63,719 bases of DNA, from positions 1 through 63,719 of the forward strand of contig CAJUTU010000019.1 of NCBI GenBank assembly GCA_910589385.1, in the 5' to 3' direction. Position 1 is the first letter of the stretch. The number at the start of each line of letters is the position of its first letter. Below the pieces are notes generated by a model. That model saw nothing but the letters and a program-made list of their open reading frames with translations. It was not told the origin of the DNA and made no database searches. A program made the position numbers and the translations under genes. Below, one piece after another: positions 16,503-24,884 of the stretch. This stretch comes from an uncultured Lachnospiraceae bacterium. GTDB taxonomy: Bacteria > Bacillota > Clostridia > Lachnospirales > Lachnospiraceae.

Positions 16503-18692
16503 ATGAAAGAAAAGACAGTGCTGTTGATCGGCGGAGGCAGCAGATTCATGGATGCAATGATCAATAAGATGAGTAAAAGCGGACACCGGGTCTATCTGCT
16601 GACAGGAAAGAAAGATAACCGGACATCTTATAAGCATGTATTTGAAAAATATAATTTTGAGTATGATACAGACAGTATTGAGGACATATTTAAGAGTATT
16701 GGCCCGGAATTGATCATTTTTATGGGCGCGTATGATACCAATTTTGACTGGCAGATGGCAAGAAAGGAGTCAGTTCGCTATTCTACAGCGCTTACGAATA
16801 TATTGTCAGCATATGCCGTGACAGGAAAAGGCCGGTTTGTTTATTTATCATCACATGAAGTCTACAGCAGTGTACATGGTGTGGACATCACAGAGGATAT
16901 GCCTGTAGAGACACAAGGGTTCAAGGCCCTGGCGGTCGCACATGGCGAGGAACTCTGTGAGAGTTACCGGACTACCCGTGGAATGGATACATTGATCCTG
17001 CGTTTTGACCATGTCTATGGAGTACCCAGAAAAAGAGAAAAACAGGAGGATCCATGTTTTAAGATGTGTTTGGAAGCGCTGAGGACAGGGAAGATTTCTG
17101 CAAACAGCCGGAATGTTTTTTCCATGATCTTTCTGAAGGATGCGGTTGAGTATGCATACAAGGTGATCGTGGATGCCAGGCTGTCCAACCATTGCTATCA
17201 TATTTCTTCAATGGAAGAAATCAATGAAACACAGCTTGCCGGGATGGTCCAAAAGTATATGGGCGAAAAGGTTGAGATAACAGACAATTCCGTAGGAGAG
17301 AAGCATCGTTTGATCCTGGATGGGAACAGGTATCAAAAAGAATACCATATGAAGCCGTTCTTCCAATATGATGCAGGTGTACAGAAGGTGGTGCAGTATA
17401 TGAAGCGCCACAGAGAGCATTTCATAAAAGAGGAAGATACCGGCGGCAGTCCATGGGGAAGGCTGTTACATAGCATAAGGGTGATCGTCAGGAAACTGGT
17501 TCCATTTATAGAGAACCTGATATGTTTTATCCCGTTCTTTATGTTGAATAACCGGGCCGTAGGCAGCGAGTATTTTAACAGGCTGGACTTCTATCTGCTG
17601 TATGTGCTGTTGTTTGCGATCGTCCATGGACAGCAGCAGGCGCTGATCTCCGCCGTACTGTCAGTGGTGGGATACTGTTTCCGCCAGACATATGAACGTA
17701 CCGGGTTTGAGGTCTTGATGGATTATAATACCTATGTATGGATCGCGCAGTTATTTATCCTGGGGATGGTCGTAGGATATATGAAAGACCAGCTTCATTA
17801 TATTAAGGAAGAAGACGCGGAAAAGGTGGATTATCTTCATGGAAAGCTGGATGATATTGAAGACATCAATGACAGCAATATCCGTATGAAGCAGAGCTTT
17901 GAGATGCAGGTGATGAACCAGAAGGACAGCCTGGGAAAAGTATATGAGATTACTTCTCGCCTGGATGCATATGAGCCGGAGGAGGTCCTGTTTTATGCGG
18001 CGGAGATGTTATCAAATCTGATGGATAGTGAAGATGTAGCAATCTATACAGTGGCAAACCGGGATTATGCCAGACTATTCTCAGCCACGTCCAAAGAAGC
18101 GCGTAAATTGGGAAGTTCTATTAAATATACAGGAATGGAGACCATGTATGGTGAATTAAAGGAGCACAGGGTCTATATCAATAAAACCATGGAGGATCAG
18201 TTTCCGCTCATGGCAAGCGCTGTATTTGCATCAGATGAAATGCAGTTGATCCTGATGATATGGGGGATCCCATGGCAGCGCATGACACTTGCGGAGGCAA
18301 ATCGGCTGACGGTCGTGGGGGCGCTGATACAAAATACGGTGGTACGTGCCAACCGGTATCTGGATGCTTTAAGAGAGCAGCGGTATGTAGAAGAGACCAA
18401 TGTACTGGATGAAGAGGCGTTTACACATCTGGCAAAGGCGTTTTTTGATGCAAGGCAAAAAGGTTTGACAGAATGTGCCCTCCTCGAGATCAAAGGAGTG
18501 GAAGAGCATAACAGGAAAGAGGCTGCCAGAGCGCTTGGCACCCAGATGCGGCAGACAGATTATCTGGGCGTACTGCGGGGAAATCATCTGTATGTCCTGC
18601 TGTCCAATACGGACCAGGAGGGAGCAAGGAGTGTCATTGAGCGTTTCCAGGCGCAGGGATACCTAAGTGAGATCAAAGGGGAGGCCGTATAA
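16503..18692 (+). CDS. pelD: PelD-like c-di-GMP receptor fused to an SDR/epimerase pseudo-domain
   Basis: A membrane protein of about 729 residues. Residues 1-290 have the extended SDR fold (YLSSHEVYSS, ILRFDHVYGVP), but YxxxK is replaced by K141/V145 in an ungapped match and the GxxGxxG loop reads GGGSRFM, so catalysis is unlikely. Residues about 340-460 hold several membrane helices. A coiled coil, a GAF-like domain and a C-terminal GGDEF-like domain follow. In that domain GGDEF is replaced by RGNHL (692-696), while RQTD (R683-D686) sits exactly five residues upstream, as the c-di-GMP I-site does. PelD of Pseudomonas binds c-di-GMP this way to switch on Pel synthesis. The start is uncertain; a GTG at 16407 would overlap the previous gene. 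Confidence 0.78.
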   Translation: MKEKTVLLIGGGSRFMDAMINKMSKSGHRVYLLTGKKDNRTSYKHVFEKYNFEYDTDSIEDIFKSIGPELIIFMGAYDTNFDWQMARKESVRYSTALTNILSAYAVTGKGRFVYLSSHEVYSSVHGVDITEDMPVETQGFKALAVAHGEELCESYRTTRGMDTLILRFDHVYGVPRKREKQEDPCFKMCLEALRTGKISANSRNVFSMIFLKDAVEYAYKVIVDARLSNHCYHISSMEEINETQLAGMVQKYMGEKVEITDNSVGEKHRLILDGNRYQKEYHMKPFFQYDAGVQKVVQYMKRHREHFIKEEDTGGSPWGRLLHSIRVIVRKLVPFIENLICFIPFFMLNNRAVGSEYFNRLDFYLLYVLLFAIVHGQQQALISAVLSVVGYCFRQTYERTGFEVLMDYNTYVWIAQLFILGMVVGYMKDQLHYIKEEDAEKVDYLHGKLDDIEDINDSNIRMKQSFEMQVMNQKDSLGKVYEITSRLDAYEPEEVLFYAAEMLSNLMDSEDVAIYTVANRDYARLFSATSKEARKLGSSIKYTGMETMYGELKEHRVYINKTMEDQFPLMASAVFASDEMQLILMIWGIPWQRMTLAEANRLTVVGALIQNTVVRANRYLDALREQRYVEETNVLDEEAFTHLAKAFFDARQKGLTECALLEIKGVEEHNRKEAARALGTQMRQTDYLGVLRGNHLYVLLSNTDQEGARSVIERFQAQGYLSEIKGEAV

Positions 18693-19648
18693 TGCTGGAT
18701 TGGGATGAGTTCGTATTTCTGATCGTGGTGTTGGTAAATACACTGACAGCCATTGTTTATCTTCTCTGGGGAATCCTGATCGTTGTTCCGGCCAAGGAGC
18801 AGCAGACACAAAAGGAATGGGAGCGGCTGTTCGATAACAGAAGGGCCTTTCTTATGAAGTTTTTTATCATGCTGATGTGCCCGGTCGTGGGGCCGCTCTT
18901 TTTTATGGTATCGTACTTGCTTTACAGAGTGCTTTTCTGGACAGCCCCGGATCTGGAAGATGTCATTTTCAGTAAGGAGCGTGTGAAGATCCAGCTAAAG
19001 GCAGATGAGGAAAGGGTGCGCAATATGGTTCCGTTAGAGGAAGCGCTTGCGGTCAATCAAAAGAAAGACCTGCGTATGGTCATGATGAATATGGTAAAAG
19101 GCGAGATACAGGATTCCCTGGCGGCCATCGCGCTGGCGCTGGACAGCGGGGATTCCGAATCTTCCCATTATGCCGCGTCTGTCATGACGGATGAGCTGAA
19201 CGAATTCCGTAAAAAAGTACAGAACATGCTCCGGGAGATTGAACAGGAGGATCCAGAGGAAACAGAATTTGAAGAATTGTTGATCGACTATATGAATAAA
19301 GTCTTAAAGCTTCAGATCTTTACGTCAATTGAGCAAAAGCGGTTCGTGCAGATCATGGCCGATACTGCCGGGAAACTCCGCCAGAAGGATATGTCGAGGC
19401 TTAGCGAAGAACAGTATGAAGGCGTGTGCCTCAGGCTGCTGGAGGCCAAAGACTATATCAATTCTGAAAAATGGTGCATATGGCTGGCAGAACAATATCC
19501 GGACCGGCTTAGCGCATATACTTGTAAATTGAAATTATATTTTACGATACAAAATAAAGAGGCTTTTTTTACCACATTGAGCCATTTGAAAAAATCGGAT
19601 GTTGTCATTGACAGGGAAACATTAGAGCTGATACGGGTTTTCAGTTAA
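18692..19648 (+). CDS. pelE: PelE-like membrane protein
   Basis: 318 residues with two N-terminal membrane helices (FVFLIVVLVNTLTAIVYLLW and FFIMLMCPVVGPLFFMVSYL), then a long soluble helical region (about 100-318). That region looks like degenerate tetratricopeptide-type repeats: DSLAAIALALDSGDSESSHY, RLLEAKDYINSEKW and so on. This architecture and its place between the PelD-like and PelA-like genes match PelE of Gram-positive pel clusters, thought to link PelD to the synthase complex. Its ATG overlaps the pelD stop by one base (TAATG), indicating tight translational coupling. Sequence similarity alone would not secure the name; position does much of the work. Confidence 0.68.
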   Translation: MLDWDEFVFLIVVLVNTLTAIVYLLWGILIVVPAKEQQTQKEWERLFDNRRAFLMKFFIMLMCPVVGPLFFMVSYLLYRVLFWTAPDLEDVIFSKERVKIQLKADEERVRNMVPLEEALAVNQKKDLRMVMMNMVKGEIQDSLAAIALALDSGDSESSHYAASVMTDELNEFRKKVQNMLREIEQEDPEETEFEELLIDYMNKVLKLQIFTSIEQKRFVQIMADTAGKLRQKDMSRLSEEQYEGVCLRLLEAKDYINSEKWCIWLAEQYPDRLSAYTCKLKLYFTIQNKEAFFTTLSHLKKSDVVIDRETLELIRVFS

Positions 19649-19677
19649 AAGCAGCAAGGAAGAGCGAGAGGACAGAT

Positions 19678-21510
19678 ATGGTATCACGACGGAATTATTT
19701 TGCGATCACTATCGTCATGCTTGTCATTTTTTTTCTGTTTCAATCAACAGGCGTTATGACAGAGTTATGGAATGATTATGAGGTAAATTCCTATGTGAAG
19801 GATATGGATGAACTGCCCGGAAGAAGCGGGGCATACTTGGCTAATGAGATTGTGGAAGACAGAATTTCAGATGGATCTGAAGATTTGATCGTGTATATTG
19901 GCAGAGAAGCAATGGAGGACGCTGTGAAGGTCTGGGCCTCTTATACTAAAAAGAACATGGAAAGCCACCTTTCCCTTCAGGAATATGAAAGTACAGGATG
20001 GAAAGGGCAGAACAGGATTCCAGATATGCTGGTCATTGATCCTGCATCGATTCAGTGGGAGGAAAGGGAAGAACTGGAATATCTGGAGGGGTGCCTGGAG
20101 GCAGGCTGCAATATCATCTTCTGTAATATGCCGGAGGTATCTGTGATCAAGAAAGACCAAAGGATCCGTTCTTTATTTGGGATCCAGAATGTGAGAGAGG
20201 AAAGGGCAGAGGTGGATGGAATCCATCTGTACGATGGTTTTTTGCTTGGAGGCGAAGCTGTCTATCTGGCATCGGACGAAAAGGAAAGGAAGAAACGGCA
20301 GGATATGGAGCTGACGCTTCCGTGGTATGAGCTGGAAGCAGGGACCGCGGTGTACATGAAAGGGATCGTGGAGGATGAAGGGATCGAATCAGAAGAATAT
20401 CCGGTTATCATATGGAAGAAAAATTACCGCAAAGCCTGTGTGATGGCTGTCAATGGAACATATATGGAGGAGTTTGGAGGAATCGGCCTTTTGTCCGCAA
20501 TGTCTGCACAGATGAAATTTTATGATCTATATCCTGTTGTAAATGCCCAGAATCTGGTTGCTGCAGGTTTTCCGATCCTGGCTCAGGAAAATGGGTCACA
20601 GTTGATGAAGATCTACAGCCGGAATATGCAGGGAGTGATGCGTGACGTCTTGTGGCCGGGGATCATGACTGTCTATCGGGAGAATAAGATGGGTTTATCC
20701 TGTATGCTGGCTTTTCAGATGGATTATGCGGATGAGATACTGCCGGATGCAAAGCAGTTTAGGTACTATATGAAAAACTTCAATAAAGAAGACGTTGAGG
20801 CAGGGATTTCCGGTGTGGATATTTCCAATACTTCCTTAGATGATAAGTTGAAAGCAGATGATGGTTTTGTAAAGGAAGTGCTCCCGGATTATCAGTTCAC
20901 TTCTTTTTATACTGGAAATCTGCAGGAAAAGGAGATTGAGGCGGCTATGGATGAACAGGCTCTGTCTTCTGTGAGGACTGTGATAACAGAGGATCAGACA
21001 GACAATGAGATCGTAGGATATCTGTCAGAGCATGTGACAAAGCAGAAAGTACTTGCCAACGGTTTTTCGCACACTTACCGGGATGATTTCCGGGTCCGGT
21101 GTGTGGAGACCATGCTTGGTTATACCAATGTCCTGATGGATATCAAGGATGCCGTATATCCTGAGGAAGAGCAGGAAAGTTGGGAAAAACTGGCTGAGAA
21201 CCTGGGATGGAATATCCGGAATTATTGGAAGGGATTTCAGGGATTCCAGGGGACTACCGTGTCAGAAAGTGATGAACATATCCGAAGGTTCCTGGCGCTG
21301 GACTATACACAGGAAAGAGAAGGGCAGGAGATTTATCTGCGTTTGTCAGACACACAGAAGCCGGTCTGGTTTGTCCTGCGGACGCATCAAGAAGCAATAG
21401 ACCAGATAAAAGGCGGTTCGTTTACAGAACTGGAGGATGACGTATATCTGCTCGAAATAGAGGCGGCAGAAGCGGTGATCACAATGAAAAGTACAGTATT
21501 GACCTATTGA
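19678..21510 (+). CDS. PelA-position DUF2194-like protein with deacetylase-like domain
   Basis: 610 residues. An N-terminal membrane anchor (AITIVMLVIFFLFQ) is followed by an extracytoplasmic part. Residues about 50-330 have alternating strands and helices (LIVYIGREA, MLVIDPASI, GCNIIFCNMPEVS) like the glutamine-amidotransferase-like region of DUF2194 proteins. From about 335 the chain CMLAFQMDYADEILPDAK aligns with the start of polysaccharide-deacetylase barrels (usually TFDDG), but I see no HxxxH metal motif downstream. In pel operons this position is held by PelA, a deacetylase with or without a hydrolase domain. Here the hydrolase is absent and the deacetylase seems altered, so the protein may be catalytically dead or use other ligands. 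Confidence 0.62.
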   Translation: MVSRRNYFAITIVMLVIFFLFQSTGVMTELWNDYEVNSYVKDMDELPGRSGAYLANEIVEDRISDGSEDLIVYIGREAMEDAVKVWASYTKKNMESHLSLQEYESTGWKGQNRIPDMLVIDPASIQWEEREELEYLEGCLEAGCNIIFCNMPEVSVIKKDQRIRSLFGIQNVREERAEVDGIHLYDGFLLGGEAVYLASDEKERKKRQDMELTLPWYELEAGTAVYMKGIVEDEGIESEEYPVIIWKKNYRKACVMAVNGTYMEEFGGIGLLSAMSAQMKFYDLYPVVNAQNLVAAGFPILAQENGSQLMKIYSRNMQGVMRDVLWPGIMTVYRENKMGLSCMLAFQMDYADEILPDAKQFRYYMKNFNKEDVEAGISGVDISNTSLDDKLKADDGFVKEVLPDYQFTSFYTGNLQEKEIEAAMDEQALSSVRTVITEDQTDNEIVGYLSEHVTKQKVLANGFSHTYRDDFRVRCVETMLGYTNVLMDIKDAVYPEEEQESWEKLAENLGWNIRNYWKGFQGFQGTTVSESDEHIRRFLALDYTQEREGQEIYLRLSDTQKPVWFVLRTHQEAIDQIKGGSFTELEDDVYLLEIEAAEAVITMKSTVLTY

Positions 21511-21553
21511 TGAGAGGAGAAAGAAGCGGTCATGGACAGGAGGAAAGGTTTCT

Positions 21554-22987
21554 ATGAAAATCTGCCTTATAGCGGAAGGCTGTTATCCATATGTAGTGGG
21601 CGGCGTATCCAGTTGGATACATCGTCTGATAAAGTCTTTCCCCGGACAGGAATTTATTATTCTGGCAATTGTGGCAAATCGTTCATGGAGCGGAAAATTT
21701 GTATATGAACTTCCTGAAAATGTGACAGAGGTGCATGAACTCTATCTGGAGGATCATGACTGGAGCAAAAAGAGGAACCGAAAAAAGACAATGGGCAGAA
21801 AGGAATACAGGGCTTTCCGCAGCCTTCTTTTAAATCAGAAGGTGGATTGGGAAACTTTGTTTGACCTGTTTCAAAAAAAATCCTTTTCTGTAAATAATCT
21901 TTTGATGTCCATGGATTTTTTTCATGCAGTGACAGACTGCTATAATCTGAATTACAGCCAGATCGTATTTTCAGATTTTCTGTGGATGATGCGCTCCATC
22001 TATCTGCCCATGTTCCATACGCTGAAAATGAAAATGCCAAAAGCCGATTTGTATCACTGCACAGCTACAGGCTATGCAGGAGTGCTTGGGAGCATGGCAA
22101 AATATATCCATGGCGGACGGCTTTTGATATCAGAGCATGGAATTTATACAAGAGAGCGGGAAGAAGAGCTGATCAAGGCAAAGTGGGTACAGGGGATTTA
22201 TAAAGACATATGGATCGAGCAGTTCCGGAAGATGTCCAATCTGGCTTATGACAGAGCGGACCTGGTCACCAGCCTGTATGAGCATGCACGGGAATTGGAG
22301 CTGGAATTGGGATGCCCATGTGAGAAGACCATGGTCACGCCAAATGGGATTCTGGTGGAAAGCCTGCAGGAACTTCCGGGAAAGGACGAGGAAGAAGAGG
22401 GACGGGTCTACATAGGAGCCGTGCTCCGTATAGCACCGATCAAAGATATTAAAACCCTGATCCATGCGTTTGGCTTTGCAAGGGCGGCAGAACCATCCTT
22501 GAAGCTTTGGATCATGGGGCCATGGGAGGAAGAGAAGGAGTACGCGCAGGAGTGTTTTGAACTGGTGGAGGCAGAGGGGATCCCGGATATTGAATTTACC
22601 GGTAAGGTGGATATCAGAGAATATCTGGGAAAGATGGATCTGACAATCCTTACCAGCATCAGTGAAGGGCAGCCTCTGACAATCCTGGAAAGTTTTGCAG
22701 CCCATAAGCCGGTCATTGCGACAGACGTAGGCAACTGCAGAGGCCTGATCATGGGAGAAAATGATGAATTTGGCGCTGCGGGGATTGTGACCCATATCAT
22801 GAATGTGGAAGAGATTGCGCAGGCCATGGTATCAATGGCAAGAAATAGGGAGATGCGCCTGCAGATGGGAGAAAATGGGTATCAGAGAGTTCTTGCCAAG
22901 TATCAGTTCCAGTCAATGATCAGCGCATACCGCGGGATCTATAAAGATTTTGCAAAAAGCATGGGACTGAAATGGGAAGATCATTAG
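21554..22987 (+). CDS. pelF: PelF-like GT4 glycosyltransferase
   Basis: The predicted polymerising glycosyltransferase of the Pel-like polysaccharide, cytoplasmic, 477 residues, GT-B fold. The N-terminus KICLIAEGCYPYVVGGVSSW and the stretch ISEHGIYTREREEEL are hallmark PelF sequences. The C-terminal Rossmann domain has GAVLRIAPIKDIKTLI and the nucleotide-sugar site TSISEGQPLTILESFA with the E-x7-E pattern. Pseudomonas PelF uses UDP-activated N-acetylhexosamines; the donor here is inferred to be similar. ATG follows AGGAGGAAAGG. It lies between the PelA-like and PelG-like genes with a 13-base gap to pelG. Confidence 0.88.
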   Translation: MKICLIAEGCYPYVVGGVSSWIHRLIKSFPGQEFIILAIVANRSWSGKFVYELPENVTEVHELYLEDHDWSKKRNRKKTMGRKEYRAFRSLLLNQKVDWETLFDLFQKKSFSVNNLLMSMDFFHAVTDCYNLNYSQIVFSDFLWMMRSIYLPMFHTLKMKMPKADLYHCTATGYAGVLGSMAKYIHGGRLLISEHGIYTREREEELIKAKWVQGIYKDIWIEQFRKMSNLAYDRADLVTSLYEHARELELELGCPCEKTMVTPNGILVESLQELPGKDEEEEGRVYIGAVLRIAPIKDIKTLIHAFGFARAAEPSLKLWIMGPWEEEKEYAQECFELVEAEGIPDIEFTGKVDIREYLGKMDLTILTSISEGQPLTILESFAAHKPVIATDVGNCRGLIMGENDEFGAAGIVTHIMNVEEIAQAMVSMARNREMRLQMGENGYQRVLAKYQFQSMISAYRGIYKDFAKSMGLKWEDH

Positions 22988-23000
22988 AGAGGGATCAGTT

Positions 23001-24473
23001 ATGGCGGGGATCGGAGTAAAGTTAAATACGATTTTTCAGAAAAAAAGCATTATGGCAAATTTTGTGGGATTTACCTACAGCACGGCGGTGACGGTGGCTC
23101 CGATGTTCTTGGTAATCCTGAATGTCCTTCTGATGGGGAGGGTATTGGGGTTTCATACGGTGGGATATTTCAACCGGGAGTTATTTTCCTGTACGGTATT
23201 ATATACCTTTATCTTTTCTTTGCTGACGGTATCGCCCTTTAATGCAGTATTATCCAAATACATGTCTGATGTTATTTATGAAGAGCGGTATCAGGATATT
23301 CTGCCCTGCTATTATCTGGGCCTGGCTATGAACCTGGCTTTGAGCTGCCTGCTGGGAGTTCCGTTCTGCCTGTGGGAGCACTTTGTGGGCGGTGTGAAAG
23401 TGTTTTATGTATTTACCGGATTCTGCGGATATATTTCCCTTACAATGGCAGTTTATTCGATGATCTATCTGTCCATCTGCAAGGATTATCAGAAGATATC
23501 CCTGTTTTTTTTGATCGGAATGGTGGCGGCATTTCTCCTTTCCCTGATCTTGCGGTTTCTCTTTCACTGGAGTATCACAGAAAGTATGCTCTTTGCTCTG
23601 ACGACAGGCATTTTTCTGATCGCAGTACTGGAGTATTCCTTTGTGAAACGATATTTCGTGCGCAACAGTAACCAATATTGGAAGGTCTTGAAATATTTTA
23701 AGAGGTACTGGCAGTTGGTGGTGACGAACTTTTTGTATATATCTGGAATGTATGTCCATAATTTTGTGTTCTGGAATACTGATATGAAAATGGTGGTGGC
23801 GGATACGTTTGTGTGCAGCCAGCCGTATGATATGGCAAGCTGCCTGGCAATGTTTACCAATATCTCTGCGACGATCATCTTTATCGCCCATGTGGAGATG
23901 CATTTTCATGAAAAGTATAAGGCGTATTCAGAGTCTGTGATCGGGGCGAAAAAGGCGGATATAGAGAATGATAAAAGGCAGATGTTCCGTCAAATGGGGG
24001 CTTCGCTGATGAACCTGGCGCGGATTCAGTTTATTATATCCGTAGTGGTATATTTGATGTGTATTATCCTGCTTCCTCGTTTTGGGTTTTCCGGATTGGT
24101 AATGAGTATTTATCCGTGCCTGGCGGCTGGTTATTTTATCCTTTTCCTCATGTATTCTGCCATTTTATTTTTATATTATTTTAATGATCTGACAGGCATG
24201 GTATGGGCAACCCTGAGTTTTTTTGTGATCACTCTGGCAGGAAGTATTTTTGCCGTGGGATTGAACGAGATCTGGTATGGGATCGGGGTAGTGCTGGGTT
24301 CTTTTACAGGATGGACAGTGACTTATATGAGGCTTCGCTGGGTGGAGAAAAATATTGACAGACATATATTCTGCAGCGGAGATCTGACGGAGCGTGGGAA
24401 AGGTGCGCAGCCTTCCAGTAAGGTATATGACAGACGCAATTTGAATAAAAAGATTGCGGAAGGGAATGGATGA
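23001..24473 (+). CDS. pelG: PelG-like polysaccharide transporter
   Basis: An inner-membrane protein of 490 residues with about twelve hydrophobic helices, of the MATE/MOP flippase clan. PelG-type features include the N-terminal FVGFTYSTAVTVAPMFLVIL, RELFSCTVLYTFIFSLL, the ISGMYVHNFVFW stretch and the VCSQPYDMASCLAMFTNI loop. Paired with PelF it would move the growing polymer across the membrane. The C-terminal 35 residues are basic and polar, probably cytoplasmic. It ends three bases before the DUF2304-like gene, so the next genes are transcribed with the pel module. Confidence 0.88.
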   Translation: MAGIGVKLNTIFQKKSIMANFVGFTYSTAVTVAPMFLVILNVLLMGRVLGFHTVGYFNRELFSCTVLYTFIFSLLTVSPFNAVLSKYMSDVIYEERYQDILPCYYLGLAMNLALSCLLGVPFCLWEHFVGGVKVFYVFTGFCGYISLTMAVYSMIYLSICKDYQKISLFFLIGMVAAFLLSLILRFLFHWSITESMLFALTTGIFLIAVLEYSFVKRYFVRNSNQYWKVLKYFKRYWQLVVTNFLYISGMYVHNFVFWNTDMKMVVADTFVCSQPYDMASCLAMFTNISATIIFIAHVEMHFHEKYKAYSESVIGAKKADIENDKRQMFRQMGASLMNLARIQFIISVVVYLMCIILLPRFGFSGLVMSIYPCLAAGYFILFLMYSAILFLYYFNDLTGMVWATLSFFVITLAGSIFAVGLNEIWYGIGVVLGSFTGWTVTYMRLRWVEKNIDRHIFCSGDLTERGKGAQPSSKVYDRRNLNKKIAEGNG

Positions 24474-24476
24474 GAA

Positions 24477-24884
24477 ATGATAGGGACGTCTGAGATTATC
24501 AAGTATGGAATCATTACAGTGGGGATTTTAGTTATGTTTTCCAGCTTTTGGTATCATTCTGTTAAAAAGATGACCGTAAATCTCGCTGTAGTATGGGAGA
24601 TTCTGGGTGCGATATTGATTGCAATAGGAAGTGTTCCGGTATTATCATCCTGGACACATCTGATTTCCATGGGAACGGGACTGGGGCTTTTCATTGTGGG
24701 GGCAGTCTGCTTGTGGGGCGGTTTCCAATTCAGCTTGCTGGTCTCTCGTCTGGCCATGAAAAATCAGGAACTTGCTATTCAGGTATCACTGCTCATCCAG
24801 GAAAATGAAAAACTGATACAGCAGTTTGAAGAGTTGACAGATAGGATAAGAAAATATGAAGAAAAAGCTGCTATTCGTGATTAA
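24477..24884 (+). CDS. DUF2304-like small membrane protein
   Basis: 135 residues: three hydrophobic helices (KYGIITVGILVMFSSFW, VVWEILGAILIAIGSVPVL, LISMGTGLGLFIVGAVCLW) then FQFSLLVSRLAMKNQELAIQ and a C-terminal coiled coil. The helix-plus-'S.L....ELA..V.LL' ending matches DUF2304 proteins, which accompany dolichol-phosphate-mannose-synthase-like GT2 enzymes. One such GT2 is encoded 1.2 kb downstream, and the two may work as a membrane complex making lipid-linked sugars (inference). The start is three bases after pelG; the end overlaps the next gene by 29 bases. Confidence 0.7.
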   Translation: MIGTSEIIKYGIITVGILVMFSSFWYHSVKKMTVNLAVVWEILGAILIAIGSVPVLSSWTHLISMGTGLGLFIVGAVCLWGGFQFSLLVSRLAMKNQELAIQVSLLIQENEKLIQQFEELTDRIRKYEEKAAIRD

